DNA of 64,000 nt from Euptelea pleiosperma (Eukaryota; Streptophyta; Magnoliopsida; Ranunculales; Eupteleaceae), in contig CM068553.1 of NCBI GenBank assembly GCA_035048495.1, forward strand, positions 30,652,978 to 30,716,977, given 5' to 3'. The position numbers and the translations under genes were made by a program. This document shows, in pieces, positions 25,215-36,283 of the stretch. The notes beneath the pieces are model-generated. The model saw nothing but the letters and a program-made list of their open reading frames with translations, ran no database searches and was not told the origin of the DNA. How positions within the stretch are numbered: position 1 is the first letter of the stretch; every line of letters starts with the position of its first letter.

Positions 25215-26432
25215 CTTCTTCTAAAGCAAAGCCCATATGGATGGAGAATTTTGATTCCCCACAACTATATATGGCTGATTTTTCCATCTAATCCTTGATC
25301 AGACCAATATAGATTAATTCGAACCCTCCGTTTTGAACTTTTGATCAAACTTAATCTGTAGATTCCTTGAGATCTATGCAACTTCTTATAGAGCTAAGCC
25401 TATATGGTAGGAGAATTTTAGATTTCTCAAAACCATGTGTCTAGTTTTTCCCATCTGATTCTCGATCAGATCAATTTGGATTAATCTAAAACCTTTGTTC
25501 TAAGCCTTTGATCAAATCTTGATTTATAGATTCCTCAAGATCTGTGCAACTTATTTCAGAGCTAAGCCATACTCTTGGGGAATTTTAGATTCCCTATAAC
25601 TTTATGTAGCTAGTTTTTCTCATCTGATCCTCAATTAGATCAATCTGGATCAATTTAGATCCTTCATTTTAAGCCTTTGATTAAATCTTGATATGTAGAT
25701 TCTTTGAGATCTGTGTAACTTCTTCCAAAGATAAACCCATGTGATTGGGGCATTTTGGATTCTCCACAATTATATGTGGCTAGGTTTTTCCATCTAATCC
25801 TTGATCAGCTCAATCTAGATCAATTTAGACCCTTTATTTTGAGCCTTCGATTAAATCTTGATCTACAGATTCCTTGAGATCTATGAAACTTCTTCCCATA
25901 CGATTGAAAAATTTTGGATTTATGATGAGTCATCATTTTATTTTTATCATATTTTCCGTAGTGAATTATCAAAATTATCCTACATAACTCCTCAAATCTA
26001 CATAAAAAATAGACATCACAAATATTTTGTGCATGTTAATCTAGTTCGAACGAGGTCAAGCCAAGTTCGAACAAGCCAAAATTTGGTTCAAACCAAGTCT
26101 CACATATCAGTTAAGAAACTTTTTCGAATTAGACTCGTACGAGTTTAGTTTGTTTCCTTGAGATCTATGAAACTTCTTCCAGGGCTAAGCCCATACGATT
26201 GGAAAATTTTGGATTTTTGATGAGTCATCATTTTATTTTTATCATATTTTTCTTAGTGAATTATCAAAATTATCCTGCATAAATCCTCAAATCTATATGA
26301 AAAATAGACATCACAAATATTTTGTGCATGTTTATCTAGTTCGAACGAGCCAAAATTTGGTTCAAACCAAGTCTCACAGATCAGTTAAGAAACTTTTTCG
26401 AATTAGACTCGTATGAGTTTAGTTTGTTTCCT
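25215..26432. repeat. ~168-bp tandem repeat with a 296-bp duplicated tail
   Basis: Units begin near 25215, 25382, 25550, 25719, 25889 and 26172, each with AACTTCTTCCAGAGCTAAGCCC, ATTTTGGATT, GATCAGATCAATCT and TCCTTGAGATCT-like words. The last two units are part of a larger direct duplication (about 25880-26156 and 26162-26432) that includes GATGAGTCATCATTTTAT, a phrase resembling the start of the Athila LTR at 2641. No coding potential. Confidence 0.65.
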
Positions 26433-26627
26433 AATCAATTTAGGGATCTCCCAACAAGTTTTTAAGCTACATAACTATGTATTTTCATAGGAAAATCAAA
26501 CCAAGGAAGAATCTTTTGATTATAACTTTAGTGCGTTTTGTGAGAAAACCCTAGTTTTACTAAGATTCCTTAATCTTTTCTAGGTGACCCTCTTGTAGCT
26601 TGAGATCGTTGATGTTCTAGGGCTTTA
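26433..26627. other. Short unassigned spacer
   Basis: AT-rich, with TTTCTGTGAGAAAACCCTAG-like words; leads into the duplicated segment at 26628. Nothing coding seen. Confidence 0.4.
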
Positions 26628-28472
26628 ACCTTTTGATCTTCAGGTTTAGAGTGTGTTAAACTCTTCAAATTCAAATATTCTTCTTTCATGAACTGTTAAA
26701 CAACTCATTGAGTGGTTTAGAAATCTTCAAAGTGTTTTCCACTCAAAACATTGAGTGTGTACTTGCGGTGGTGAGTAAGTGCTGGTTTAGTGTGGTTCGA
26801 ATCGACTATGGTGATCATGCATAAAAGGCATGCTATTGTGGTTCGAGACATGGAGTGATAAGACAACAAAGTAAAGTGGTGGCTATAGGCTCATGTGATC
26901 AAGTTATGTTTCAGTGGTGATGTTGGTTGCATGGGTAACTGTCCGTACTCTTTGATCTTTTGTTAGTACACTTTATCGTCTAGACATGGTCCTGAGGTTT
27001 ATATATTATGATTAAAACTGGTCGATTGGACTCGTTTCCACTTTAGCAATCACATGCGATAGGATATCCCAGATCACTGACCGATGATAATAGGTTAATA
27101 ATTTATTAAAATTAGAATCAGATCTATTCACCCCCTCTAGCTAGGTCCTGTGGATACGTAGACCCATGTACTTTTATGAGCATGTGTATTTTAGAGTGGG
27201 TTCCTTTTACTTGCCCCAACTGAAGTAAGAAGCTTTAGTTTAACTTCTTTTGATCTTTTAATCCTTTGATCTTCAAATTTAGAATGTGTTTAACTTTTCA
27301 TGGTCGAATCTTGTTCTTCCATGAAGTGTGGTTTTGAAAAGTATGATCCGCTCATAGTGTTGAGTGTGTACTCGTGGTATGGTGGTAAGCAAGCGCGGGT
27401 TCGATGTGGTTCCGAATCGACTAAGATGATCGTGTTGAGAAGGCATGCTCATTTGATATAAGGAGTAGAGTGACAAGAGGACCCAGTAAAGCAGCGGCTA
27501 GAGGCTCGTGTGATGGAGTTGTGATTCAATAGTGATGTCAGTTGCGTGGTAACAGTTTATACTATTTGATCCTTTGTTAGTACACTTTACTGTCCAGATG
27601 TAGTCCCAAGATTTTTCTGGTGAAATTTTCCTCGTAAATATCGTATGTAAGGCCTGTTTGGTACGTGAGAAAAAGAGTTCCGACGGCGAATATTTAGCCA
27701 GGCGAATATTATCTTGGCTAAATATTTGCTCATAGCAATATTTAACAATGTTTGGTACGTGTACGAGCTAGCTCACTTCAGCTTACTTCATTTTCTTTCA
27801 ATTTGAGTGGGTCCCACATATCAAAGTACGTCAAAAATAGGTTGGGTCAATGCGGGAACCACATATTATGTCAAAGAATAAAAAAAAAATTATTTTTATC
27901 TTTTTTATATATTAAAAAATTAATTTTTTTTGAAAATAGTGATTTTCCGGCGAGAAAATAAAATTTTCTCACCAAGGCATAATCGGCGTGAAAATATTTT
28001 CACAGGGGGGGGGGGTGATCAAATGTTTTCCCGCCGCGGAGGGCAAATATGTGGGCCCGGCTAAATATTCGCCAAGGGCGGGTGGCTGCCAAACACCGCC
28101 GGGCGAATATTTGCGCGGCTAAATATTTTATTTGCCCGCCGCGGTGCTATACCAAACAGGCCCTAATTGTGATTGATTGATTATTTATCTTGAGATAGGA
28201 TTGAACAATTTTATGAATAATATATCCTTGATATATTTGTTAGGATTAAAATTGGTCGATTTGAATCTTCAGTAATATCATGAGATAGGAACCCAGATCA
28301 CTTACCGAATAGAATAAGTTAATAATTTTTAAAAATTTGAATCGGATCTATTCACCCCCCTCTAACTCCTGTGGATACGTAGACCCAAGTACTTTCACGA
28401 GGAAGTGTAGTTTAGACGGGGTTCCTTTTACTGCTGTTGCCCCAACTGAAGTAAGAAGCGTTAGTTTAACTT
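26628..28472. repeat. Direct duplication of ~620-bp segment, one copy split by MITE
   Basis: 26628-27244 and 27256-28472 align along their length (for example TTTAGAGTGTGTTAAACT, TTAGTACACTTTA, GGATACGTAGACCCA, CCCAACTGAAGTAAGAAGC) once the MITE at 27651-28163 is removed from the second copy. The two copies are clearly diverged. Both look like pieces of LTR; no ORF. Confidence 0.65.
27651..28163. mobile_element. Tourist/Harbinger-like MITE, TAA TSD (513 bp)
   Basis: Begins GGCCTGTTTGGTACG and ends CCAAACAGGCCC, flanked by TAA on both sides (27648-27650, 28164-28166), the 3-bp TSD of PIF/Harbinger elements. The long subterminal parts are also inverted (GCGAATATTTAGCC / GGCTAAATATTCGCC). A second copy is at 32624-33106. 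Confidence 0.8.
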
Positions 28473-28589
28473 AGGAACAGAGTAGTAAGCGACATATGTA
28501 TATATCTTTATCAATGGCGAATCATAATCTTCACCTTTTTGATTGTCTACATAATACAAATTGGTTGTCGATCGGAGTCCAAAGATCCA
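28473..28589 (-). other. 3' flank of the sugar transporter
   Basis: AT-rich sequence immediately downstream of the stop codon on the minus strand; presumed 3' UTR. No obvious polyadenylation signal could be chosen. Confidence 0.4.
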
Positions 28590-31500
28590 TTAAAAATTCA
28601 ATCTCATGCCCCCATACATCTTACTCTCCTCTCCCACCTCTCCCACAATCCTCTTCCAGAACCAGTGCTCTCTCCACACTTGATCCATCTGTTCGATGGG
28701 CAAGTTCTTAGTCTCCGGTAACAATAGGTAGACAAATCCTGTCATCACCACCACCCACCCTCCGAAAAAGAAGAAGGTCCCAGACTTGAAATGGCAGAGC
28801 ATGGATAGAAAGGTCTGAGCAACAATGAAGGTGAAGAGAAAACTCACTGCGACAGTAATACTCTGCCCGGCAGATCGAATCTCTAACGGAAAAATCTCAC
28901 TTGGAACCAACCATCCCAACGGACCCCATGACCACCCAAAACCAGCTACATAAACACATATCAAGACCAATAATAGATAAGCATATCCTTTGCTCACCCC
29001 ACCTTGATCGCCAAGGTGGGCTGCCATTATTCCTCCAATCATCATTTGTGAGATGAACATCTGAACTCCTCCAACTGTAAACAATACCCGTCGGCCCAAT
29101 TTATCAACTATCAACATTGATATGAAGGTCGAACCAGTTCCCACAGCCCCAGTTACCACGGCTGACATGAGCGAAGCACTCTCACCTAATCCGATCGTTC
29201 GGAACAATAGTGGTGCATAGAAGGCGATCACATTGATTCCTGTTACTTGTTGGAAGAATGGGATTGCAATTGCCATTACCAGCTGAGGTCTGTATTTTCT
29301 CTCTAAAATTTTTCTGAATGGGTTATCGATGGTTTTTGAGATAGCACTGGCTTTGATGAGATCATCAAGCTCCGCTTGGACGTCTGAGGTGCCTCGGACC
29401 CGCTGCAGCATCGCCTCTGCCTTGTGGTGGTCACTGTCACGTTGGATCAGGCTGTTGGGTGTTTCGGGGAGAAAGAGGGCTCCGAGAGTTAGGATCGAAG
29501 CTGGGACAGCAGCCAATGCAAGGGAGATTCGCCAGCCCCAACCACCTTTGATCTTTTGGGTGCCAAAGTTGATGAGGTTAGCAGATAGAGCTCCAATGCC
29601 AACACTGAACTGGAAGCCATTGTTAATTGCTCCTCTGTACCTAGGTGGAGCCATTTCTGAGAGATATAGTGGGACTGACTGCAAAAAGCAAGAAAGATGT
29701 GCTGATGGGTGAGATTGTAGAAGAACCCAGGTAGAGAATTCTAAGGAAAGAAAGGTACAAAAATCTCTTACAATTTTTTTTTTTTGTATTATTTTATGGT
29801 TATTTTATTTGATGAAATTTCTCCCAACGAGAATCTTTGAACAGAAAAAAAAAATGGGTAGTATCATTGGCGCTATGATCATGGGTATATCTGGCGCGCG
29901 ATCGTTGCCGTTTAAAAAATTTTCTCCCGAATCATCTTGATGAGCCTTAGGGATGCTGAATGAAACCTCTTGTTCCATGGCCTCACATTTTGAACCCACA
30001 CATGCGGAAAAAGGCTTGTTCGCCGAAATTATGAATTTTAATTGAAGAATTATAACGGTGATGGAATGCCCTACCTGATTCGCGAATCCGACCCCAACTC
30101 CAAGCAAGACACGACCAAATATGAGCATGTATATATTTAAAGCAGCCCCTCCAAGGGCTGCACCAGCAAGAAAAGCGGCACCTCCCGCAAGAATCGATGG
30201 CTTGCGCCCATAGGCTCTTGTGACCGACGAGGCAAAGAAGGTTGCGACAAGGCCGGCAATGTAGAGAGATGATGTGAATGTGGTCAAGAGTTGGCTGTCG
30301 AATATGCAGTAGTTGCTAATATTGGTGTCCTCTTTCATCTTTTTGTCCACCTCCCGGAAGAACCTCCTCAGAAATGGTTCCATGGATGTCACTCCTCCTT
30401 CACATTTTCTTTTACGAGTCAGTGAAATACTCTGAATTATTACTGAAAATATGCAACCCTTTTTCCATCGGACATTATTATTATTATTAGGTTTTTTTTT
30501 GCTTGTCCCCCTTATTTATTGATGCAATTTGCATCTCAACTAATATTTCTAAAATATTTGCATCTCAGCCTTTGACCATGGTCAACGACATTGACCTAGA
30601 TGCTCATTAACGGTCTCTGGATGGACATCCCAATATTTTTTAAATGACTATAATGACCTTGGGTGAGATGCAAATATTTTTAAAACATTGGGTGCGATGC
30701 AAATTGCATCGATAAAGTAAGGGGGACAAGCCAAAAATCCTTTCTTTTTTTGAGGAATTTTTATTAAATTTTTTCTGAGAATTGTTTCTTTTTTTGATGG
30801 TTAAGATCTAATTGCACTTGAGCGTTTATAGGGGCCTCATCGATGTTGATGACAGACGGCAGAATGAGCCTCGTGGCACACTCTTAGAGACCACTGACCT
30901 TATGGATGTTTGGCCCAACTGTAGGTGGACCTACAGACCAAAAATTAGTTTGATTGTTAATTTTTGAAGTATTGGATTAGAGTCATTTTTCTGAGTTGAT
31001 TTTATACGTAGAATTCGAGTATTATTTGGGGTACAAAGATCCAATGGTTTGAAATCACTTATCTGTCTGATATTTGGTATGTAGCTCCACCTAGCGACTT
31101 TTTGCATGTCCCCCATACTTTATTGATGCAATTTGCATCACACCCAATGTTTTTAAAATATTTGCATCTCACCCAAGGTCATTATAGTCATCTAAAAAAT
31201 ATTGGAATGTCCATCCGAAGACCGTTAATGGCGTCTATGATCAACGACATTGACCCTGGTCAAAGGGTGAGACAAATATTTTAGAAACATTGGGTGAGAT
31301 GCAAATTGCACCATTAAAGTAAGGGGGATAAGCAAAAAAAGCCCTTATTATTATTATTATAGAAAATAGTGTTATTAATTTTTTGAAAAGTCTTTCCTCA
31401 CCCATTTGGTTGAGGAGATGACTCAAACCCTATCATATTGTGACTGTGGATGGGAGGGATGTCAAGGTTAATGGGAGAATTAGTTTTGGTTTAAGCTATA

Positions 31501-32160
31501 TTTTTGGTAACACTTCTGTAGCTGTAACCTACTCTTTAGGTAGCCCTTACCCCCTCCCCCTCGATCGACGTGTCGGGGGGTGGGGGGATAAGTTGAAGAA
31601 CCCACCCCATTCAAGACATCAACCAATTAAGCTAGAGGCTCAAGCCTAACATGATTTTAACTGATCATACATAGACAAGAATTATGAAAATCTATTAAAT
31701 CGAGCCATGAATGTAAAAGAACAAATTTTGTTTTTCATTTGTAGGCGAAATGGTTCAGGCAAAGGCGGGCTATACGCGGAGGATGATCCGACCCCAGGCA
31801 GAACCACAGTGGGGAAGTCTTGAACCCAAGACATCCCACAAGGGGACGGATACACATCTAATATCCAGCCAAACCAGTTGTGTGTCAACTGCTAACATTT
31901 AGGACACAAAATTGGTGAATTTTAAAACATCAAATTGATAGTATGCATAATCAGTTAGTAGCCGTTAAACCGGTTCATGGGTTTGGTTTTCGATCTAGGC
32001 TTATTAGGATAATTGAGTTGTAAGAGTGACCTGAAATTCCGATGTCGTAGCCGAAGATGACTCCTCCCATGGCAGCCATCATACATGAGAGGATGACAAA
32101 TGGGGTCATCCTGCCGTTGTACAGCCTGCTTTCGCCCGTCACAACCAATCCGACTGCCAT
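28590..32160 (-). CDS. STP: Hexose/H+ symporter, STP/HEX6 type (3 exons, 513 aa)
   Basis: Exons on the minus strand: 32160-32031, 30397-30075, 29678-28590; all introns GT-AG and phases join without a stop. The predicted protein is 513 aa, the usual length for plant monosaccharide transporters (MFS, 12 TM, plasma membrane), and closely resembles HEX6. Visible hallmarks: [22 protein letters not shown] (TM1, residues ~29-49), Cys74 in the extracellular loop, [17 protein letters not shown] (107-111), [30 protein letters not shown], the sugar-binding [45 protein letters not shown] and PETKNLPIE near the C-terminus. The ATG at 32160 is the first in the presumed 5' UTR, 10 bases after a (CT)17 tract. 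Intron 1 (1633 bp) holds MITEs and SINEs. No defect seen; specificity within hexoses/pentoses cannot be told. Confidence 0.95.
30489..30742. mobile_element. MITE in transporter intron 1, copy 1
   Basis: Inverted termini GGTTTTTTTTTGCTTGTCCC / GGATTTTTGGCTTGTCCCCC (reverse complement of the end), with internal GATGCAATTTGCATC palindromes on both arms. About 250 bp. A second copy lies 350 bp away in opposite orientation. TSD not clear. Confidence 0.65.
31098..31346. mobile_element. MITE in transporter intron 1, copy 2 (inverted)
   Basis: Same family as 30489-30742 but in the opposite orientation: its left arm matches the reverse complement of the right arm of copy 1 (for example CCAAGGTCATTATAGTCAT). 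Ends AAAAAAAGCCC next to TTATTATTATTAT. TSD not clear. Confidence 0.65.
31510..31650 (-). mobile_element. tRNA-derived SINE fragment (candidate)
   Basis: On the minus strand, GGCTTGAGCCTCTAGCTTAA then TTGGTTGATG resembles a tRNA 5' half with Pol III A box (TAGCTTAATTGG), followed about 30 nt later by a degenerate B box (GGGTTCTTCAACTT) and a G/C-rich tail. Lies in intron 1 of the transporter. Family assignment uncertain. Confidence 0.45.
31735..31893 (-). mobile_element. tRNA-like SINE (candidate)
   Basis: Minus strand: A-box-like TGGTTTGGCTGG, B box GGGTTCAAGAC about 40 nt on, then an A-rich end (AATGAAAAACAAAATTTG). Adjacent to the candidate at 31510-31650, also in intron 1. No clear TSD. 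Confidence 0.45.
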
Positions 32161-32168
32161 GGCTGCTC

Positions 32169-32170
<2 letters not shown>

Positions 32171-32204
<34 letters not shown>
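32171..32204. repeat. (GA)17 microsatellite in transporter 5' UTR
   Basis: Perfect dinucleotide repeat; on the gene's strand it is (CT)17 ending 10 bases upstream of the ATG. Pyrimidine-rich CT tracts are common in plant 5' UTRs and core promoters. The DYAD-like gene has a similar one (58176-58207). Confidence 0.85.
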
Positions 32205-32207
<3 letters not shown>

Positions 32208-32623
32208 GTGACCACAGTTTTTGTAGGGAGAGAGAAGGATAAAGAGAGGAATTGAAAGGGGAGAAGTCTTAATTGACTGCCTAAAATCAACAAAAGTATG
32301 TGTATCGTGCATAAAATATCAACATGCCCTTTGGACTGTTTTGAGTTTTGAATTATTTTCTTGTGGCCAAGTTTGGACTTTCTGGCTTTACAAGTCATGG
32401 GCTTCACTATCAAACAACAAAAAGACATTACACCAGATCCGAAAAAAATCATAATTACCCATCCAATTATTGAGACAAGATTTTCCACATTTGGTCTCTC
32501 CTTTATGCTTGATTGCATTCTTGTAAAATGGTTCCTGTTTGGATCCTAGTTCGCTATTCAGCCTACTGAAAAATCGTGTGTCCCGGACAAGGGATAAAAA
32601 ATTTCTCACATGGAACACTCGTA
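32205..32623 (-). promoter_or_regulatory. Probable promoter/5' UTR of sugar transporter
   Basis: Sequence between the CT tract and a Tourist-like MITE. C/T-rich up to about 32270, no upstream ATG in the C/T-rich part (about 32205-32270), and no convincing TATA box. Assigned from position only. Confidence 0.35.
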
Positions 32624-33106
32624 GGGCCTGTTTGGTAAAAAGAGTCCCAATGGGGAATATTTAGCCAGACGAATATTATCTTGGCTAAATATTTGTTCAT
32701 AACATTAAACAACGTTTGGTATGTGTATTAGCTAGCTTACTTCATTTTCTTTCAGTATGATTGGGTCTCACATATCAAAGTAAGTCAAATATGGGTTAGG
32801 CGAGTGTGGGACCCATATATTAGGTCACATGATAAAAAAAAAAATTCATTTTTATCATTTTTAAATATTAAAAAACTAATTTTTATTGAAAATAGTAATT
32901 TTTTCGCGAGAAAATAAAATTTTCCCACCAAGGCTTATTTGGTGTGAAAATATTTACTCTAGGGAGGTAATCAAATGTTTTCCCACCACAGTGAACAAAT
33001 TTGTGGGCTATGTTAAATATTCGCCCGCATGTCAAACATGCCCGGGCAAATATTAGTGCGTGCAAATATTTTATTTTCCCGCCGCGGTGGCCTACCAAAC
33101 ATGTCC
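32624..33106. mobile_element. Tourist/Harbinger-like MITE, second copy (483 bp)
   Basis: Same family as 27651-28163: starts GGGCCTGTTTGGTA, ends TACCAAACATGTCC. Flanks GTA (32621-32623) and TTA (33107-33109) are compatible with a worn TTA/TAA TSD. It sits about 460 bp upstream of the transporter ATG, within its likely promoter. Confidence 0.7.
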
Positions 33107-33640
33107 TTAGAGACCATTGATCAAATGGATGTTAGGCCCATCCCTATGTGGACATATAGACCAAACAATTATCATAGCATGATTAGTACTTTATATCCGT
33201 CAGATTTTAGTATTTTCAACAATGGGATTGGACCATTTTTTTTGGGGGTGGATACAAAGATCCAATAGCTAAAAATCACCAATCAGCTGGCTGACTTTCA
33301 GCTAAGATTGGAGATGGTCCCGATAAACAAAAAAATTAAAAGTCAGGTCATTGATCTCTAAGAATGTGTCAATGGAGTTTTTCCCGCACGCGTTGATTTT
33401 AAAGTATTATTGGAAAGTTTTACTGAAAAAAATAAGTATTTTTATCATGGGCTTGAAACGAACCCATGGGCCTGTTCATGAAGCCCATGGTGAAGAGGTG
33501 CTTATCCAGTTGCTAGAACTCATGAGTCATGCTGATTTCTGGTCTTTAGGTCTGCCAAGATGTGGGCCAACCCTAGTTAGTAAATTCGCTTATTATACAT
33601 GTTTAATACCCGAATTTTTGTTTTTTTAAGAAAAGTTTAA
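33107..33640. other. Intergenic, MITE fragment
   Basis: 33107-33300 belongs to the dispersed family with GGATGTTTGGCCCA, GGATACAAAGATCCAA and AAATCACCAATCAGCT words (other copies near 30880, 41170, 45890, 46600, 59160). 33300-33640 shows nothing recognisable. Confidence 0.45.
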
Positions 33641-33771
33641 TACAACCCTTTCTAATTAGAAACGGCCCACAACAGTTCCTATTGTGAAAAATTGGGAACA
33701 GTTTGGACCGTTTCTAAACATTAGGGACGCTGCATATGAACGGTTTTGAACTGTTCCTATATGGCGTAGTG
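33641..33771 (-). mobile_element. CACTA transposon terminus (fragment)
   Basis: On the minus strand begins CACTACGCCATATAGGAAC at 33771, followed by subterminal GTTCAAAACCGTTC / AAACGGTCC repeats on both strands, the layout of a CACTA (En/Spm) end. The other terminus and transposase were not found. Confidence 0.6.
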
Positions 33772-33925
33772 GTAACTTAGGTTGTTGGATGAAATTGTGC
33801 CGATAATTTAGATTGTCGGTAGAAATCGTGCCGATAATTTAGATTGTCGGTAGAAATCGTGCCGATAACTTATGTTGGTGGAATAAATTGTGCTGAGAAC
33901 TTAGGTTGTCAGTATAAATTACTTT
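33772..33925. repeat. ~33-bp tandem repeat
   Basis: Four to five degenerate units of roughly AACTTAGGTTGTCGGTAGAA plus ATCGTGCCGATA, immediately adjoining the CACTA terminus. Confidence 0.65.
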
Positions 33926-34134
33926 TTCTATTTTTGCTGAAGCTGTTGCGGAAAACTCCTGTGATGGACCTAATCCAAATTGCAACGAAGCACCCCTACT
34001 GCGTCGTTCTATGGAATGTAATTATTTAAAACAAAACACAGGGATGGTTGCTGAGTTGCTCCTCAACAATCCATCCCTATTTTTTTTTTTCCCTTCTTTT
34101 TTGGTAATTTGGGATCTAGTTGAATAGCCTGTAC
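33926..34134. other. Spacer, nothing seen
   Basis: No coding frame or repeat recognised; a poly-T run at 34081. Confidence 0.4.
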
Positions 34135-34535
34135 CATGGTTTTAAAAACGGCCGGCCGTTTAAATGGCAACGCCCCAAGCCCGTTCCGTTAAAAATTGTT
34201 AAAATCCATTATGACGCTTTGAATTTAACGGCCATTTTTTTTTTTTTTCATTTTAACGGCCGTTAAAATCATTTTAGCAGCCGTTAAATTCTGAAAATTT
34301 TTGTGAAAAAAAGGCCGTTAAATCTGTTAAAATTCATTTTTTCTGTTAAATTCCGTTTTTGAAATTTTAAATTTCAAATTTCAAAATTTGAATTTCAGTA
34401 CATTTTTTCTGTTTTTCCGTTAAAAGTCATTTTTTAATTTATTTTTTTCATTTTTGCCCCTAGCCATTTTTTCCGCTTTAACGGTAACGCCGCCAGTCCG
34501 TTATACCGCGTTAAAACGGCCTCCTGTAAACCTTG
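34135..34535. mobile_element. hAT-type MITE, second copy (401 bp)
   Basis: Starts CATGGTTTTAAAAACGG, ends GTAAACCTTG, inverted relative to the copy at 2980-3367. Flanked by GCCTGTAC (34127-34134) and GCCTGTAT (34536-34543), an 8-bp TSD with one transition. Confidence 0.8.
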
Positions 34536-34810
34536 GCCTGTATGCATGTCCATGTTTTCATAACAAGGGAATGCTGCATTTTATAACTTCTGTAGTAATT
34601 AGTAATCAAGATTCTATCTTTTTTCTTGATTAGTAGCAGTCAAGATTCTATCATCTAAGGGCGTGTTTGATTGCACAGAAAATTTTTCCTAGAATATACA
34701 TCTGAGAAATGTCTTAAATGGTTGATTGATTGCAACTGAGAATACATACTTCAATCATGTGAGAAAATAAAGGAGTATTTTCGGGTGGAAATGAATTCTC
34801 ACCTATCTGG
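34536..34810. other. Spacer with possible MITE end
   Basis: TAAGGGCGTGTTTGATTGC at about 34657 looks like a Tourist-type terminus, but no matching inverted end was located. Confidence 0.3.
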
Positions 34811-35260
34811 ATGGGAAATGAGTTCCGGTGTATTTTCACAGTGCACTCTTTTTATTATGAGATATTAGACAGGTCCTCGAGAAGTGAGGCGTCCTCTTCT
34901 CCCCCCCTTTGGAGCTCATCCTTACCAAAGGCGAGGATGTGGGGTTCCAAGGTTGCTTCGAAAGTGGCTTTCTTTGTTTGGTGTGCCTCGTTGGGAAGGA
35001 TCCTTACCATGGATAACCTCATCAGGAGGAATTGGGTAACAACTAATTTTTGCTTCATGTGTAAGGAAGACAGGGAGTCGGTAAACCATTTGCTTTTGCA
35101 TTGTAAGGTAGCTTTGGAGATTTAATTTTGTCTCTTTTCTTCGCCTCTTTCGGGATTTGTTGGGTTTTTCTAGAATCCGTCATCAACACGTTGAGAAGTT
35201 GGATGACTCAAATCTTTCCTCCTTGTGGCCAACGCCTATGGAATTTTCTACCCTTTGCAT
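34811..35260 (+). pseudogene. LINE ORF2 C-terminal fragment (zf-RVT)
   Basis: The frame 34811-35125 has the plant L1 zinc-binding RT-associated domain: KVASKVAFFVWCASLGRILT, DNLIRRNW, CFMCKEDRESVNHLLLHC, with the C-x2-C...H-x4-C pattern. A frameshift near 35120 continues into FGICWVF..SVINTLRSW, the usual downstream part. No RT or endonuclease is present nearby; a dead 5'-truncated fragment. Confidence 0.8.
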
Positions 35261-36283
35261 GCCTAATTAAATGTGCTGAAGGCATTTATAGGGACAACTA
35301 TCGAGGTCATCTCAATAAACATTAAGCACATTAGAAAGGGACATGTGCCGACCAACATACGAGGAGAAGTCAAGTCGGGACAAGTTAATAACGGAATGCA
35401 TTCAAGGAACACAATAAATTCGTTACAAAGCCAATCAACCTTTCCCCAGCAAGTTTCACGGGATTTAGCGGTTATGGAAGTTCACCATTTCCCGACAAGT
35501 TCTTCATGACATTTGGCGGCTAAGGCAATCAACCCTTCCTCTACAAGTTCCACAAAATTTAGCAGTTATGGAAGTTTACTATTTCCCAACAAGTTCTTCA
35601 TGATATTTGGTGGCTAAGGCAATCAACCCTTCCCCGGCAAGTTCCACGGGATTTAGCGGTTATGGGAGTTCACTATTTCCCGACTAGTCCTTCACTATAG
35701 TTGATGGGTAAGGTATTCAACTCTTCCCTAGCAAATGCCACGATACTTGGCGGGCACGGCATTTCTACTATTTCCCGACAATTAAACATGACAGAATCTA
35801 AGAACACGTAAACGTCCCAACCAGCAGATCAATTTCCTGTTTATCTACTGTGTAATCACCGCGTGGTGGCAAATTTGATCATTGCGCCAACTCTCGCCAT
35901 TTTTCATTCAAAACATCTGCCATGGAGGTTGCCACCTTAGTCATTTCAGATATAATTGAATGGAGGAAGTTCAGATCTAACAAGAAGATGTTGTCTTATA
36001 ACCGAATCTTCCTAGATCAGATCTGACAAAAGAGAAATGAACACGTGGGGCATGAGTCATGCCATCCCCAACTCTATAAATACACTGTAACTTGAATAGG
36101 AAAGGATCTGAACCTTGTGCTCCAGATACGATATCTACTTTCCTCTGACCTTTTTATCTTTTCTATCTAAAGTGTTAATCAGAAAAACACAAGATACTGA
36201 CTTCAGCGTCGGAGTATTGTCAATAGGTGAATCACCGCTGTCCTTGAGGAGTATTATCATAGCAATCGACACAAGGAATTTTC
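35261..36283 (+). mobile_element. Degraded LTR of a Ty3-like family, with internal tandem repeats
   Basis: Carries ~96-bp repeats (CCCTTCCCCGGCAAGTTCC, GATTTAGCGGTTATGG, units near 35432, 35540, 35628), a TATAAATACAC promoter-like site at about 36075, and TTCAGCGTCGGAGT near 36203, a phrase also present in the minus-strand sequence at 62330-62600. Cut at 36284 by LTR C. Family resemblance is by shared repeats; no coding region seen. Confidence 0.5.
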
